NCBI RefSeq assembly: GCF_043945595.1
Contig: NZ_JBIFNP010000001.1
Coordinates: 4,402,001-4,466,000 of the forward strand
Source of the DNA: Paenibacillus_S sp043945595
GTDB taxonomy: Bacteria > Bacillota > Bacilli > Paenibacillales > NBRC-103111
DNA: 64,000 nt
Direction: 5' to 3'
Part shown: positions 47,049 through 56,313 of the stretch, piece by piece
Numbering within the stretch: the stretch's first letter is position 1
Layout: each line of letters opens with the position of its first letter
The notes under the pieces: model-generated
Told to the model about the DNA's origin: nothing
What the model saw: only the letters and a program-made list of their open reading frames with translations
The model's database searches: none
Made by a program: the position numbers and the translations under genes

Positions 47049-47459
47049 ATGACCGTCGATCAGCCATTTCTTGAATACCGAATCAGCGATAATAAGGCTT
47101 TACTTCAGCTGGATGACATTTATTCCCTGCTTCAAACCAGCTATTGGGCCGAGCACCGAAGCAAGGAGCTTATCGCTCAAAGCTTGGAAGCTTCCCTGTG
47201 CGTCGGAGTATACCATGGCTCAAAACAAGTCGGGTTTCTGCGAGCCGTCACGGATGGAGCGACTTTTTCCTGGATCTGCGATGTCATCGTTCATCCTGAG
47301 CATCGCGGGAAGGGGATCGGGAAACGGATGATGCAATACATTGTCGATCACCCTCAGGTCCGCCGCACCAGCATGCTGCTCGGCACCCGTGACGCGCACG
47401 GTTTATATGAGCAGTACGGCTTTATCCGCAGGGAGATGATGATCCGTCGTCCTAAGTAA
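47049..47459 (+). CDS. GNAT family N-acetyltransferase
   Basis: Acetyl-CoA-dependent acetyltransferase of 136 aa. The acetyl-CoA loop is HPEHRGKGIGKRMMQYIVDH (residues about 83-102) and the C-terminal motif B is RDAHGLYEQYGF. It resembles the YitI/arylamine-like small GNAT group that acts on amino acids or amines. AGGAGG lies eight bases before ATG 47049. It is divergent from the MocR regulator, which probably controls it in response to an amino compound. Confidence 0.92.
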   Translation: MTVDQPFLEYRISDNKALLQLDDIYSLLQTSYWAEHRSKELIAQSLEASLCVGVYHGSKQVGFLRAVTDGATFSWICDVIVHPEHRGKGIGKRMMQYIVDHPQVRRTSMLLGTRDAHGLYEQYGFIRREMMIRRPK

Positions 47460-47736
47460 CTTTCACGTGGCGTGAGGAATCGGAACGAGAAACCGCTGAG
47501 TTCGTTCACGCAGCCGAACAGCCGCGGCAGTGCAGTTTCAACTACAACTTATTGGTTGAATCATAGATTTCAGCTGCACTCATTCGCTAGATCGTAATTC
47601 CAGCCTGCACCTCCATTCACGTTGCAGGTTCAGCAAATTGCAGCTTCGCTTCGCATGACAGCTTATAAAATAGAAAAGGTATTCCCGAAAAGCAACCGGG
47701 AATACCTTCTCCACTTCGTTCGACTTCATATTATCC
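47460..47736. terminator. Intergenic region with a strong terminator for the downstream minus gene
   Basis: A perfect 12-bp stem (47676-47687 with 47697-47708), with a T-rich tract on the minus strand, ends the TIM-barrel gene. Before it, 47528-47577 contain AGTGCAG...CTGCACT arms enclosing TTCAAC/GTTGAA, a palindrome loosely like those at 6663 and 44156. Confidence 0.7.
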
Positions 47737-48564
47737 TTACAAATAAGGCTTCACAATCCGGCCGATCCGGTCCAGCCCTTCCCACATATCCCCCGGCCCG
47801 TCATAAATAAGCACGACCGCTCCGTTATATCCGGATGTGCGCACCGTTTCCAGACACCGGACATATTCCTCCGTATCCGGCAAGCCGGCTTCGTCATAAT
47901 GAGCCTTGGCATGCACGGAGACGCTGTGCGGCAGAGTGACCAGAAACTCGTCATATTTGCTCGGAGACTTGAAATTACCGAAGTCGGTGATGATGCCAAC
48001 CCGATCCCCGGCCTGCTGAAGCAGCTTCGCGCAGCTTTCTCCTGTCGAGGTCAAGGATTTGAAGTTTTCGGTGATCACGCGTACATTTCGCTCAGCGGCA
48101 TAATCGGCCAATGCCCGAAGCGCTTCGGCCGATTGGCGGATCGCCTGCTCATCCGTCGGCTGGGCTTCTCCGGCCACGATGCGGATCTGTTTAGCTCCCG
48201 CCTCCGAGGCGGCATCGATCCAGCTGCGCATCAGGCTGAGATCAGCTTCCTTCCTCGTCTCGTCCTCCGTCGTCAAGTTGCCGTAATCGAGCAGCAGCGT
48301 ATCGAAGGAGATGCCTGCCGATGTAAAGGCGCTGCGCAGCCGATGTAAGTAGTCGGGCTCTGTGGACGGGAAATGGAAGTGGCAGATCTCAACCGCCCGG
48401 TAACCCCGGCGAGCCGCTTCCTGGGGCAGCTCCAGCAGCGTCAGCACCTGCGGCTGCTCCTGTTCCCGCGTCCTGTGCGCTTTCTGCTCCGCATCCCACT
48501 CCGTCCAGCGAAGCGGTCCAAGCAGGCGATGTAAGCTCCAGGTACTAACCGATAAATAAGACAT
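47737..48564 (-). CDS. Sugar phosphate isomerase/epimerase family protein
   Basis: AP-endonuclease-2-like TIM barrel of 275 aa. Barrel strands are visible as YRAVEICHFHFPS, FDTLLLDYGNLT, IRIVAGEAQPT, NVRVITENFKS, VGIITDFGNFKSP and SVHAKAHYDEAG, the last three carrying the Glu, Asp and His residues that bind metal in this superfamily. The substrate is not predictable; relatives isomerise keto-sugars or inosose. Single gene with its own terminator. Confidence 0.88.
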   Translation of the reverse strand: MSYLSVSTWSLHRLLGPLRWTEWDAEQKAHRTREQEQPQVLTLLELPQEAARRGYRAVEICHFHFPSTEPDYLHRLRSAFTSAGISFDTLLLDYGNLTTEDETRKEADLSLMRSWIDAASEAGAKQIRIVAGEAQPTDEQAIRQSAEALRALADYAAERNVRVITENFKSLTSTGESCAKLLQQAGDRVGIITDFGNFKSPSKYDEFLVTLPHSVSVHAKAHYDEAGLPDTEEYVRCLETVRTSGYNGAVVLIYDGPGDMWEGLDRIGRIVKPYL

Positions 48565-48704
48565 GAATCGGGCCTCCTCTAGTCGTCATAATGGCATTTT
48601 CCTTTTTTTACTATATCACAGTGTAAATGGGTAAAACTACATGTCCGTTTTTCATTGGATAGGCGCCCCCAAGCCCTGTTCATATACCATGGAAGGCGCA
48701 GCGC

Positions 48705-48736
48705 AAAGAAAAAAGCCTGCTCATCGCTGAACAGGC
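48705..48736 (-). terminator. Terminator of the acidic-protein gene
   Basis: GCCTG...CAGGC hairpin (48715-48736), with six or more T on the minus strand, lies 42 bp past the stop codon of the acidic-protein gene and supports expression of that strand. Confidence 0.75.
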
Positions 48737-48777
48737 GGATCGTTTTTAACATTGGAGAAGGGATTTGGAGCAAACAG

Positions 48778-49167
48778 CTAATCCGTCACTTCTGACTCGG
48801 AATCGCTTTCTTCCGGATCGTCGCCATCTTCCTCCGCATCATCATCTTCTTCTTCGTCATCGTCATCGTCGTCATCGTCGTCTTCGTCGTCTTCGTCATC
48901 CTCGTCATCCTCAGCTTCGTCTTCAGCTTCTTCCGCCTCTTCTTCGGCTTCTTCCTCAGCTGCCTCTTCCGCCTCTTCTTCAGCTTCTTCCTCGTCCGGC
49001 TCATCGCCATCCGATTCTTCTGCGTCTGTCTCCGCTTCTTCTACTTCATCATCGTCGTCATCGTCTTCTTCCTCTACGTCCTCTACGTCCTCTTCCTCCG
49101 TTGCGGCAATACGCAGCCTGGCTTCCTCTTCCATCCACAGCTGATCCCGTTGCTCTGCTTCTCCCAT
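48778..49167 (-). CDS. Extremely acidic low-complexity protein
   Basis: Protein of 129 aa in which 87 residues (67 percent) are Asp or Glu, with only three Arg and no Lys. A short N-terminal head (MGEAEQRDQLWMEEEARLRI) precedes alternating Glu/Ala and poly-Asp blocks. ATG 49167 was chosen because GGAGG lies seven bases upstream; an ATG seven codons earlier lacks one. A minus-strand terminator follows. Function is unknown; possibilities are a polyanionic chaperone, nucleic-acid mimic or cation buffer. Replication slippage in the repeats could vary its length. Confidence 0.7.
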   Translation of the reverse strand: MGEAEQRDQLWMEEEARLRIAATEEEDVEDVEEEDDDDDDEVEEAETDAEESDGDEPDEEEAEEEAEEAAEEEAEEEAEEAEDEAEDDEDDEDDEDDDDDDDDDEEEDDDAEEDGDDPEESDSESEVTD

Positions 49168-49341
49168 AGCAATCCCTCCATTTGCCACTTAGTTTCCCTA
49201 AGTGTAATTCTATTCTATGAAGCGAGCCCGTCCTTTAGCATGCGGCTCTATTATTTTTTTTACGTGAAGGAAGACCGGCGTACGTGTCGAATACCTTTTT
49301 ATGAAAGCGATATCATCCCTGTCCTTAAAGGAGGAACCACA

Positions 49342-50487
49342 ATGCTGCAGCAGCAGGAATCCGAGCTTGGCTTTAAAGAAATAGAAGACCGGATCAAAGC
49401 GAAAATCGATAGTATGATCCCCCGTTTAAAAGGGAAGAGTCCGCATACGGCACCGCCTAACGGAATCTATGACGATAACCGTACGGATGCCTGGACCTCG
49501 GGCTTTTGGCCGGGCCTCTTGTGGCTCATGTATGATAGAACAGGCGAGGAAAAATATAAATCGGAGGCGTGGGCCTGGGACGCTCGCTTCGAGCAGCATT
49601 TTATCGAGCCTTCGCAGTTTCATCACGACGTCGGCTTTCAATTCCTTCCGACCGCTGTATTTAAACACAAAGTGACAGGCGACGAAGACGCCAAGCGGCG
49701 CGGGCTGGAGGCTGCCAATTTCTTGTGCGGCCGCTTTAATCTGGCCGGCAGCTTTATCCGGGCCTGGAACCCGAAGCCGGGCGAATGGAACGACGGCAAC
49801 GAGGGCTGGGCGATCATCGACTGCATGATGAATCTGTCGCTTCTATTCTGGGCCAGCGAAGAGAGCGGCGATCCCCGCTTCAAGCATATCGCCATAGCGC
49901 ATGCGGATATGGCGCTGCGTCATTTTGTGAGGGAGGACGGGTCGACGCGGCATATCTGCTGCTTCGATCCGGAAACGGGAGCGTATACGTACGAATTGGG
50001 CGGACAAGGCTACGCGCCGGGATCGGCCTGGAGCCGTGGAACTGCGTGGGCCCTGTACGGCTTCGCCAATACGTACCGGTTCACGAAGGAAGAACGCTAC
50101 CTGCAGGCCGCCAAACGCATCAGCCATTTCTTCCTCTCCCAGCTGAACGCCGATCCCGTGCCGCTCTGGGATTTCCGCACCGATTCCCCGGCGCAGGAGC
50201 CTGTCGACACGTCGGCGGGAGCCATCGCCGCCTCCGGCTTGATTGAGCTCTCGAAGCTCGTGCCTGCAGCCGAGTCCGGCTTGTACCTCGAATCCGCCAA
50301 GCGGATGCTGGCGGCTTTGTCGGAACGGTATGCTACCTGGGATCAGCCGGAGCACGAGGCGATCCTGACGCACGGTACAGGCAATAAGCCGCAGAACAAA
50401 AACATCGGCGTCTCGCTCATCTACGGCGATTATTATTTTGCCGAGGCTGTTGCCAAGCTGAACGGCTGGGACCGCGATATTTTTTAA
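49342..50487 (+). CDS. GH88 unsaturated glucuronyl hydrolase
   Basis: Alpha/alpha-barrel hydrolase of 381 aa that removes unsaturated uronic acid from lyase products of glycosaminoglycan-like or ulvan-like polysaccharides. Conserved segments: WTSGFWPGLLWLMYD, HHDVGFQFLPTA, the catalytic-type EGWAIIDCMMNLSLLFWA, SAWSRGTAWALYG and DTSAGAIAASGLIEL. It has no signal peptide and is cytosolic. AAAGGAGG precedes ATG 49342; the longer upstream frame is without support. It is convergent with a sulfatase, and the two may act on the same sulfated oligosaccharide. Confidence 0.93.
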   Translation: MLQQQESELGFKEIEDRIKAKIDSMIPRLKGKSPHTAPPNGIYDDNRTDAWTSGFWPGLLWLMYDRTGEEKYKSEAWAWDARFEQHFIEPSQFHHDVGFQFLPTAVFKHKVTGDEDAKRRGLEAANFLCGRFNLAGSFIRAWNPKPGEWNDGNEGWAIIDCMMNLSLLFWASEESGDPRFKHIAIAHADMALRHFVREDGSTRHICCFDPETGAYTYELGGQGYAPGSAWSRGTAWALYGFANTYRFTKEERYLQAAKRISHFFLSQLNADPVPLWDFRTDSPAQEPVDTSAGAIAASGLIELSKLVPAAESGLYLESAKRMLAALSERYATWDQPEHEAILTHGTGNKPQNKNIGVSLIYGDYYFAEAVAKLNGWDRDIF

Positions 50488-50542
50488 GAAAATCTTTTTT
50501 TCAACATGAGATAACCGCCGGAAATTCCGGTGAAAAAAGAAA

Positions 50543-50585
50543 AAACGGCTCCTGTGCTGCTTCCAGCGCAGGAGCCGTTTTTTTG
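50543..50585. terminator. Bidirectional terminator between GH88 and sulfatase genes
   Basis: A perfect 12-bp stem (50543-50554 with 50569-50580), with A-run and T-run on either side, separates the convergent genes. Confidence 0.9.
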
Positions 50586-50711
50586 AGCTGCATATCAATT
50601 CGTCCTCAAGGCTAAATCCAATCCAAACTTATTCGATCCAACCGTTTGGGCTCCAAGGCTTCCCAGCAGACTCAGCTGGAAGACGGCAAGCGGGCAAGAA
50701 CTACACCTGGC

Positions 50712-52079
50712 TTACTCCTGGCACTCGTACGCAAGCACCTTCAGCTGTCCATGCTCGTGTTCTTGGACCGCCTCGATAAGAGGAGACGCTTCCCCCGCTT
50801 CCGTCATCCGGCGGATGAGCCGCTTGCGCAGCACCTGCTTCACTTCCCGGTGCGCCTCGCTCGCGATCAGGTTATTCAGCTCCCATGGGTCGGCTTGCAG
50901 GTCATACAGGAATTCCTCGACGTAAACCTCGCTCGCGCTATCCTTAATCGCATCCCGCTGCGGCGCGCTTACGCTGTATTTCCAGCGCTTGGTGCGAACG
51001 GCTCTTCCAACCTGGGACTCGCTGATCTGAACGAATACTTCGTTAGGCCACACCGTCTCCTGCCGGTTGACCAGCGGCACAACGGAGCGTCCCTGCATCG
51101 CCTCCGGCACCTCCAGCCCGGCTGCATCGAGCAGCGTCGGCGGCAGATCGATCAAGCTGACAAGCTCGCGGATACGCCCTCCGCCGTCGAAGCCCGGCCC
51201 CCAAACAGCCGCCGGGATACGTATGGAGCTGTCGTGGCAGGACCGTTTGTACTCCCCGTTGCGCGTTTTGAAATGGCTTCCGTGATCGGAAGTGAACAGA
51301 ACGATCGTAGAATCCGCCAAATCCAGACTGATCAAGGCATCCATTAATCTGCCCAGCGCTTCGTCCAGCCGCTTGACCATCGCATAATACCCGGGCAGGT
51401 GCCGCTGCGAGGTGCCGCCCAGCGCCGCCAAATCCGGCGGCGTCCAAGCCGAGACGTAGGAAGCCTCTTGACCGGACGGCGCCGGATAGTCGTCTCTGCG
51501 GTTCTGATGATGCGGTTCCAGATAAGAGAGGAACAAGAAGAACGGTTCCTCCTGATGGTCGTTCACATAGCGGACGGCAGCGTCCGTCAGCGCATCTACC
51601 CGGTACCCCGGAAGCTTGAGCCGTTCGTTATCGTTATTATACAGGACGGTATCGTACGCATCGGACGTATGCTCCAGGGAATCGGCCGCAAGCCAGTATT
51701 CATAGCCGCCGCGAAGCGATTCCGGGACAGGCTCCGTCTTGGTGGACGCTAAATGCCATTTGCCGATATATCCTGTCGCATAACCGGCCTCACGAAACCC
51801 GTGAGCCAGCGTACGAGAACCTTCCGGGAGAGGAATCCCGTTGCGGTAGCATCCGGTCGTCGTTGCATACAGCCCAGTTTGCAGGCACGATCTTGCCGGA
51901 CCGCAGACCGGCTGGCATGTAAAAGTGTTGTATAGATGCGTTCCTTCGGAGGCCCACCGGTCGAAATGCGGAGTAAGCCCCAACGGATTGCCGTGCAGGC
52001 CCGTGGTATCCCAACGCTGCTGATCCGTAAAAAACACAATGACATTCGGTTTGCGCTCCTGCCGTTTCTTTGATTCCAT
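50712..52079 (-). CDS. Sulfatase
   Basis: Alkaline-phosphatase-superfamily sulfatase of 455 aa. The formylglycine site C-x-P-x-R is C59-G-P-A-R63, followed by S64 and the GLYATTTG continuation. Other elements: N-terminal metal ligands FFTDQQRWD, GKWHLAS, and the second metal pair VLFTSDHGSHF. There is no signal peptide, so it would desulfate imported oligosaccharides. It needs formylglycine-generating activity encoded elsewhere. It is the last gene of the operon binding protein-permease-permease-sulfatase. Confidence 0.93.
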   Translation of the reverse strand: MESKKRQERKPNVIVFFTDQQRWDTTGLHGNPLGLTPHFDRWASEGTHLYNTFTCQPVCGPARSCLQTGLYATTTGCYRNGIPLPEGSRTLAHGFREAGYATGYIGKWHLASTKTEPVPESLRGGYEYWLAADSLEHTSDAYDTVLYNNDNERLKLPGYRVDALTDAAVRYVNDHQEEPFFLFLSYLEPHHQNRRDDYPAPSGQEASYVSAWTPPDLAALGGTSQRHLPGYYAMVKRLDEALGRLMDALISLDLADSTIVLFTSDHGSHFKTRNGEYKRSCHDSSIRIPAAVWGPGFDGGGRIRELVSLIDLPPTLLDAAGLEVPEAMQGRSVVPLVNRQETVWPNEVFVQISESQVGRAVRTKRWKYSVSAPQRDAIKDSASEVYVEEFLYDLQADPWELNNLIASEAHREVKQVLRKRLIRRMTEAGEASPLIEAVQEHEHGQLKVLAYECQE

Positions 52080-52153
52080 CGTTCACATCATTCCTTTGCT
52101 GGTTTCCCTTATTCCTAATTCCTTCAAGCGCATTCCTTCAAAGCGCAAGCAAA

Positions 52154-53014
52154 CTAGCCTTTGATCCCTGTCGTGGCAATGCCTTCTACAAAATACCGCT
52201 GGAACAAGAAAAAGATCAGCAGCGGCGGCAAAATTGCCAGCACGGACATCGACATGATCTGATTCCAAGCTACCGTTCCGCCGGTCGAATCTATAGTCAT
52301 GCGCAGCGCGAGAGAAACCGTATATTTCTTGACGCTGTTGATGAAGATGAGCGAGTTGAAAAAGTCGTTCCACGTCCATATGAATTGGAAGATGGCTGCA
52401 GAGAATAAAGCCGGCTTGCACAGCGGAAGCAAAATACGGAACAAAATCGTAATCGGATTGCATCCGTCCATAACCGCCGATTCGTCCAGCTCTCTCGGCA
52501 GGCCGCGGAAAAACTGGATCAGCATAAAGATAAAGAACGGGTAGCAGGCGAAAATGGCAGGAACGATAAACGGCAAGTAACCGTCAAGCCATCCCAGATT
52601 GCGGAAAATCAAATACCTCGGAATAATAATCACCGCTTGCGGAAGCATCAGCGTCGAAATCATCAGGGCGAACAGCGCGCCCTTAAGCGGGAATTGAAAC
52701 CGCGCGAAGCCATAAGCGACAATTGCGCTGGAAACGACGGTAAAAAACACAGTCGGTACGACAAGCATTACCGTGTTCAGAAAGAAGGTGCTGTAAGTAA
52801 ACTGGCCTGTCCCCTGCCAGCCCTTGCTGTAGGAGTCCCAAACGAACGTTTTGGGGATCAGCGACAGCGAGCCGAACAGATCGATATTCGTCTTGAACGA
52901 TCCGAAAAACAGCCAGATCAGCGGATAAATCATAGCCAGGCCGAGAGCCAGCAGCACCATATTTTTGATGACTCTGCCTGCGAGTGTCGGTTCCTTTCCG
53001 TATTGCAGCATCAT
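52154..53014 (-). CDS. Carbohydrate ABC transporter permease, MalG type
   Basis: Six-helix permease of 286 aa with the EAA loop ELDESAVMDGCNPITILFRI and the typical end FQRYFVEGIATTGIKG. ATG 53014 has GGAGGG upstream and follows the stop of the partner permease by two bases. It forms the transmembrane pore with the protein encoded at 53017-53910. No ATPase is encoded here, so a shared MsmX-type ATPase is likely. Confidence 0.93.
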   Translation of the reverse strand: MMLQYGKEPTLAGRVIKNMVLLALGLAMIYPLIWLFFGSFKTNIDLFGSLSLIPKTFVWDSYSKGWQGTGQFTYSTFFLNTVMLVVPTVFFTVVSSAIVAYGFARFQFPLKGALFALMISTLMLPQAVIIIPRYLIFRNLGWLDGYLPFIVPAIFACYPFFIFMLIQFFRGLPRELDESAVMDGCNPITILFRILLPLCKPALFSAAIFQFIWTWNDFFNSLIFINSVKKYTVSLALRMTIDSTGGTVAWNQIMSMSVLAILPPLLIFFLFQRYFVEGIATTGIKG

Positions 53015-53016
53015 CG

Positions 53017-53910
53017 TTATTTCCCTCCGTCTTCATAATGCACCCATGATCTGGATGAGCGAAAGATGATCAGGGTTAAGATTAGAATGATGGCAAACAA
53101 CACCCAGGACAAAGCGGAGGCATAGCCCATATGCAGCAGCTTAAAGGCGTCGTCATAAATTTTCATCCCGATCAAATAAGTCGATTTCATCGGCCCGCCG
53201 TTCGTTACTACGAACGCCGCGGTAAATTCCTGCAGCGCGCCGATGGTCTGCATGACCAGATTAAACAAAATGATAGGTGTTAAGAGCGGAACGGTAATGG
53301 AGACGAACATCTTCAATCTGCTCGCGCCGTCCACCATGCCGGCTTCATACAAATCGGCCGGGATCTGCTTCAGCCCTGCGAGAAACAAAACCATGGACGA
53401 ACCGAACTGCCACACCACGAGGAAGCTGATCGTCCATAAAGCTACGTTCGGGCTGCCCAGCCAGTCGACCGACGGGATATGCAGGAACGACAACAGCTGA
53501 TTCACAATCCCTTCGCGCATAAATAAGAACCGCCACAGAATCGAGATGGCCACGCTTCCGCCCAGAATGGACGGCAAATAGTACATGGTTCTATATACGT
53601 TGATGAATCTCCCTTTGGAATTCAGAATGATCGCTATAAATAGTGCGAATGCCAGCTTGAGCGGCACCGCCATTAAGGTGTACAGGAGGGTTACCCGCAG
53701 AGACGGGAAGAAGTCCTTATCCTCCTTGAACATGGTCACGTAATTTTGCAAGCCGATAAAGTGCGTCGCCTTCACGATCGAATAATCCGTAAAAGAATAG
53801 TACAACGATAACAACAGCGGATAAAACTGAAACCATGCAAATCCGATGATCCATGGTGAAATGAATAATAATCCCCAAGCGGCATTCGTAAACCTCATTG
53901 ACTGCTTCAC
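53017..53910 (-). CDS. Carbohydrate ABC transporter permease, MalF type
   Basis: Six-helix permease of 297 aa (LLFISPWIIGFAWFQFYPLL first helix; EAA loop PADLYEAGMVDGASRLKMF). The start codon is GTG 53910, behind AAAGGAG. It is the second gene of the sulfated-oligosaccharide uptake operon, about 115 bp downstream of the binding protein gene. Confidence 0.93.
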   Translation of the reverse strand: MKQSMRFTNAAWGLLFISPWIIGFAWFQFYPLLLSLYYSFTDYSIVKATHFIGLQNYVTMFKEDKDFFPSLRVTLLYTLMAVPLKLAFALFIAIILNSKGRFINVYRTMYYLPSILGGSVAISILWRFLFMREGIVNQLLSFLHIPSVDWLGSPNVALWTISFLVVWQFGSSMVLFLAGLKQIPADLYEAGMVDGASRLKMFVSITVPLLTPIILFNLVMQTIGALQEFTAAFVVTNGGPMKSTYLIGMKIYDDAFKLLHMGYASALSWVLFAIILILTLIIFRSSRSWVHYEDGGK

Positions 53911-54026
53911 TATGCTGACTCCTTTCCTGTCACGGACATGCCGATGTACGGATCATGGAAAGAATGCCGCCCTCTCAGGCGGCATCTCTTTTTAAATGAC
54001 CCTGCTTTTCCTCTGATGCCAAACTT

Positions 54027-55352
54027 CTATTTCTTTAGGGACGCCAGCTTGGTCCCGTAGGATTTTGAAATTTCATCCGCCGTTTGCTCAGGCGTCTCCT
54101 TTTGGTAAATCAGCTTTTGCAGCGAATCCTTGGCGATTTGCGCCAGATCCGCATTGATGCTGATGACGTTTGGAGCAATCGTTTTCTGCTTGCCTGCCAG
54201 ATCGAGTCCCTTCGTGATGTTAGGATCGAGCTGCTTCGCATCCTCAAGAGCCTTTCTGGCCGTGCTCGTTGCCGGAATGCCGCGCTGTGCGCCAAGGATA
54301 AGCGCCGCGTCTTTATCGTTAATCATCCAGTTGATAAATTTCACAGCTTCTTCTGCGTTCGCGGAGCTTTTATTTACCGCAAAGCCGGTTCCTGCCGCGA
54401 TCGGATTGCCGGACTGCAGCGCGTTCGGAGCCATCGGATAAGCGGCTACGCCCAGCTTGCCGTCGGGCACCGACTGCTTATATTTATCGAAAGCGGAGAT
54501 ATAGTCGAACAGGATGCCGATCTGGCCTTTAATCCACTTCGGATTCTGCTCCATCTTCCCGACGAACGCGGAGCTGTCCCCGAACGGCTCCAGGACTCCG
54601 TTTTTGTACAAATCGGAAACATACGTCAGCCCTTTCGTCAATGCGACACTGTCGAATGCAGGAGTAAAGTCGTCATTGATCCAGTTCTTCCCTGTGATCT
54701 GGGCCACATATGGCTGCAGAATCAATTTGTAAATGACGTCGATATCCGCACTGAGCAGGTACGCATTCGGATCCTGGGCATGTACCTTCTTCCCGGTATC
54801 CATCAAGCTGTCCCAAGTCCATTCCGTATTTTCCGGGATGCCGAATTTCTGCAGGAAGGCTTGATTATAGAATAAGGAGGTCGCGGTTGCGCCAGCCGGC
54901 GCCATAATCATTTTGTCCTTATAGGTACCGAAATTCTGAAGCACGGAAGGATCGTAGCCGCTCGTATCCAGCGATTTCGACTGCTTTAAATCCAGCAGAA
55001 AATCATACATGTCGTTATCCCATTCGTAAGTGAACTGGAATAAGTCGGGCGCGGTTTGGCCCGCGAACTGCGTCAGCAATTTGTTGTAAAAGCCGTCAAA
55101 GCCCGTATATTCCGCTTCGATCTTCACATTCGGATGCAGCTTCGTATAAGCGTCAATCGCCTTCAGCGTTGCCTGATGACGGGTATCGTTCCCCCACCAG
55201 CTGAATCTTAGAGTAACGGGCTTGGTGCCGTCCCCGCCGGCTGCGCTTCCATTCTGCGCTTGCGGATCGGCTGAATTCCCGCATGCTGCAAGCGAAAGTC
55301 CCACGATGGAACAAAGAACGAGACTTGCGATGCCCTTGATCGATTTCTTCAT
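54027..55352 (-). CDS. Extracellular sugar-binding lipoprotein of the sulfatase operon
   Basis: Binding lipoprotein of 441 aa (MalE/UgpB type). Signal peptide MKKSIKGIASLVLCSIVGLS is followed by lipobox LAAC and a short Gly/Ser linker. The SBP motif region LRFSWWGNDTRHQATLKAI is typical. ATG 55352 has GGGGGAA upstream; the frame extends 38 codons further without support. First gene of the operon with two permeases and a sulfatase. Divergent from a response regulator/kinase pair; two cre-like palindromes lie between. Confidence 0.93.
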   Translation of the reverse strand: MKKSIKGIASLVLCSIVGLSLAACGNSADPQAQNGSAAGGDGTKPVTLRFSWWGNDTRHQATLKAIDAYTKLHPNVKIEAEYTGFDGFYNKLLTQFAGQTAPDLFQFTYEWDNDMYDFLLDLKQSKSLDTSGYDPSVLQNFGTYKDKMIMAPAGATATSLFYNQAFLQKFGIPENTEWTWDSLMDTGKKVHAQDPNAYLLSADIDVIYKLILQPYVAQITGKNWINDDFTPAFDSVALTKGLTYVSDLYKNGVLEPFGDSSAFVGKMEQNPKWIKGQIGILFDYISAFDKYKQSVPDGKLGVAAYPMAPNALQSGNPIAAGTGFAVNKSSANAEEAVKFINWMINDKDAALILGAQRGIPATSTARKALEDAKQLDPNITKGLDLAGKQKTIAPNVISINADLAQIAKDSLQKLIYQKETPEQTADEISKSYGTKLASLKK

Positions 55353-55381
55353 TTTGATTCCCCCTATTTCTGTAGTCCTGA

Positions 55382-55452
55382 TGATTACGCTTTCAATCAT
55401 AGCATTGAAAACAAAAACAAAAAAAGTTGCTCTCTTATTGATTACGTTTACA
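55382..55452. promoter_or_regulatory. Two matching cre-like palindromes upstream of the sulfatase operon
   Basis: TGATTACGCTTTCA (55382-55395) and TGATTACGTTTACA (55439-55452) each match 12 of 14 CcpA consensus positions and are 57 bp apart, the first 29 bp before the binding-protein start. Confidence 0.5.
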
Positions 55453-55566
55453 TTTTTTTGTCTCATTGGGAAAAGGTATCATTATTTTGGATTTTCCGAA
55501 TCATTGTAACGCGATTAGCTGGGATTTTGTCGATTTTCTGCTATAATGACACGTGAGGTGAACCGG

Positions 55567-56313
55567 ATGTATAAACTTTTGGCTGCAGATGACGAAGAGG
55601 ATACACGAGATACGCTATGCAACTGCTTCCCGTGGCAATCGGTCGGGTTCACAGTTGTGAAGCAGGTCAGCAATGGTTTGGAGGCGCTGTCATACCTGGA
55701 ATCGAACCCGGTAGATGCGCTGCTCTGCGACATCCGAATGCCGGTGATGTCCGGGCTGGAGCTGTGCAGACAAATTCACGAGCGCAAAATGGGCGTTCGG
55801 GTTGTGCTGCTGAGCGCATACCGCGATTTCGAATATGCCCGTGAGGCGATGAGCTACGGGGTCACCCACTACATGCTCAAGCCTGCCAAGTATGACGATA
55901 TTGTCCATGTTTTCAGCCAGCTCAAGGACGCGATGGACGAGTTGAAAAATGGCCTGACAGCCGGAGGAACGGCAAGTGAGGCACCGCTTCAGGGCTTGGG
56001 CGATCCCGTGATTTCCAGCATTGTCAAATGCGTGAATCAGGACTACCGCACGATTACCCTGCAGCACGTAGCCGATCTGGTGGAGATGAACGCAAGCTAC
56101 GTCAGCGTCTATTTTAAGAAGAAGACGGGGATTCATTTTTCAGAATATATCCTGAAAGTGCGGATGGAGAAAGCGGCGGAGCTGTTAAAGCACGGACATA
56201 TGAAAGCGGTTGAAGTAAGCGAAGCGGTAGGCTATGCCAACCCCAAAAACTTTATTCGGGCGTTTAAGCAATTTCACGGCACAACCCCGGGGCAGTTTAA
56301 ACATGGTCGTTAA
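55567..56313 (+). CDS. YesN-type response regulator with AraC domain
   Basis: Response regulator of 248 aa, short for its family because the middle linker is missing. The receiver has AADDEEDTRD (acidic pocket), phosphoacceptor Asp55 (LLCDIRMPVMSG) and Lys in MLKPAKY. The AraC double HTH covers residues about 145-248. ATG 55567 follows GAGGTGA. The stop overlaps the kinase start by 11 bp. It probably activates the divergent sulfatase-transporter operon. Confidence 0.93.
   Translation: MYKLLAADDEEDTRDTLCNCFPWQSVGFTVVKQVSNGLEALSYLESNPVDALLCDIRMPVMSGLELCRQIHERKMGVRVVLLSAYRDFEYAREAMSYGVTHYMLKPAKYDDIVHVFSQLKDAMDELKNGLTAGGTASEAPLQGLGDPVISSIVKCVNQDYRTITLQHVADLVEMNASYVSVYFKKKTGIHFSEYILKVRMEKAAELLKHGHMKAVEVSEAVGYANPKNFIRAFKQFHGTTPGQFKHGR

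Noticed and set aside
47622..47810. Small plus-strand reading frame over the terminator at 47676-47708
   Set aside because: It reads through a hairpin and the antisense of the TIM-barrel gene end, with no ribosome site.
48765..49169. Plus-strand reading frame rich in Pro, Leu, His and Arg opposite the acidic-protein gene
   Set aside because: It is the complement of the Glu/Asp repeats. It lacks a ribosome site, whereas the minus strand has one and a terminator.
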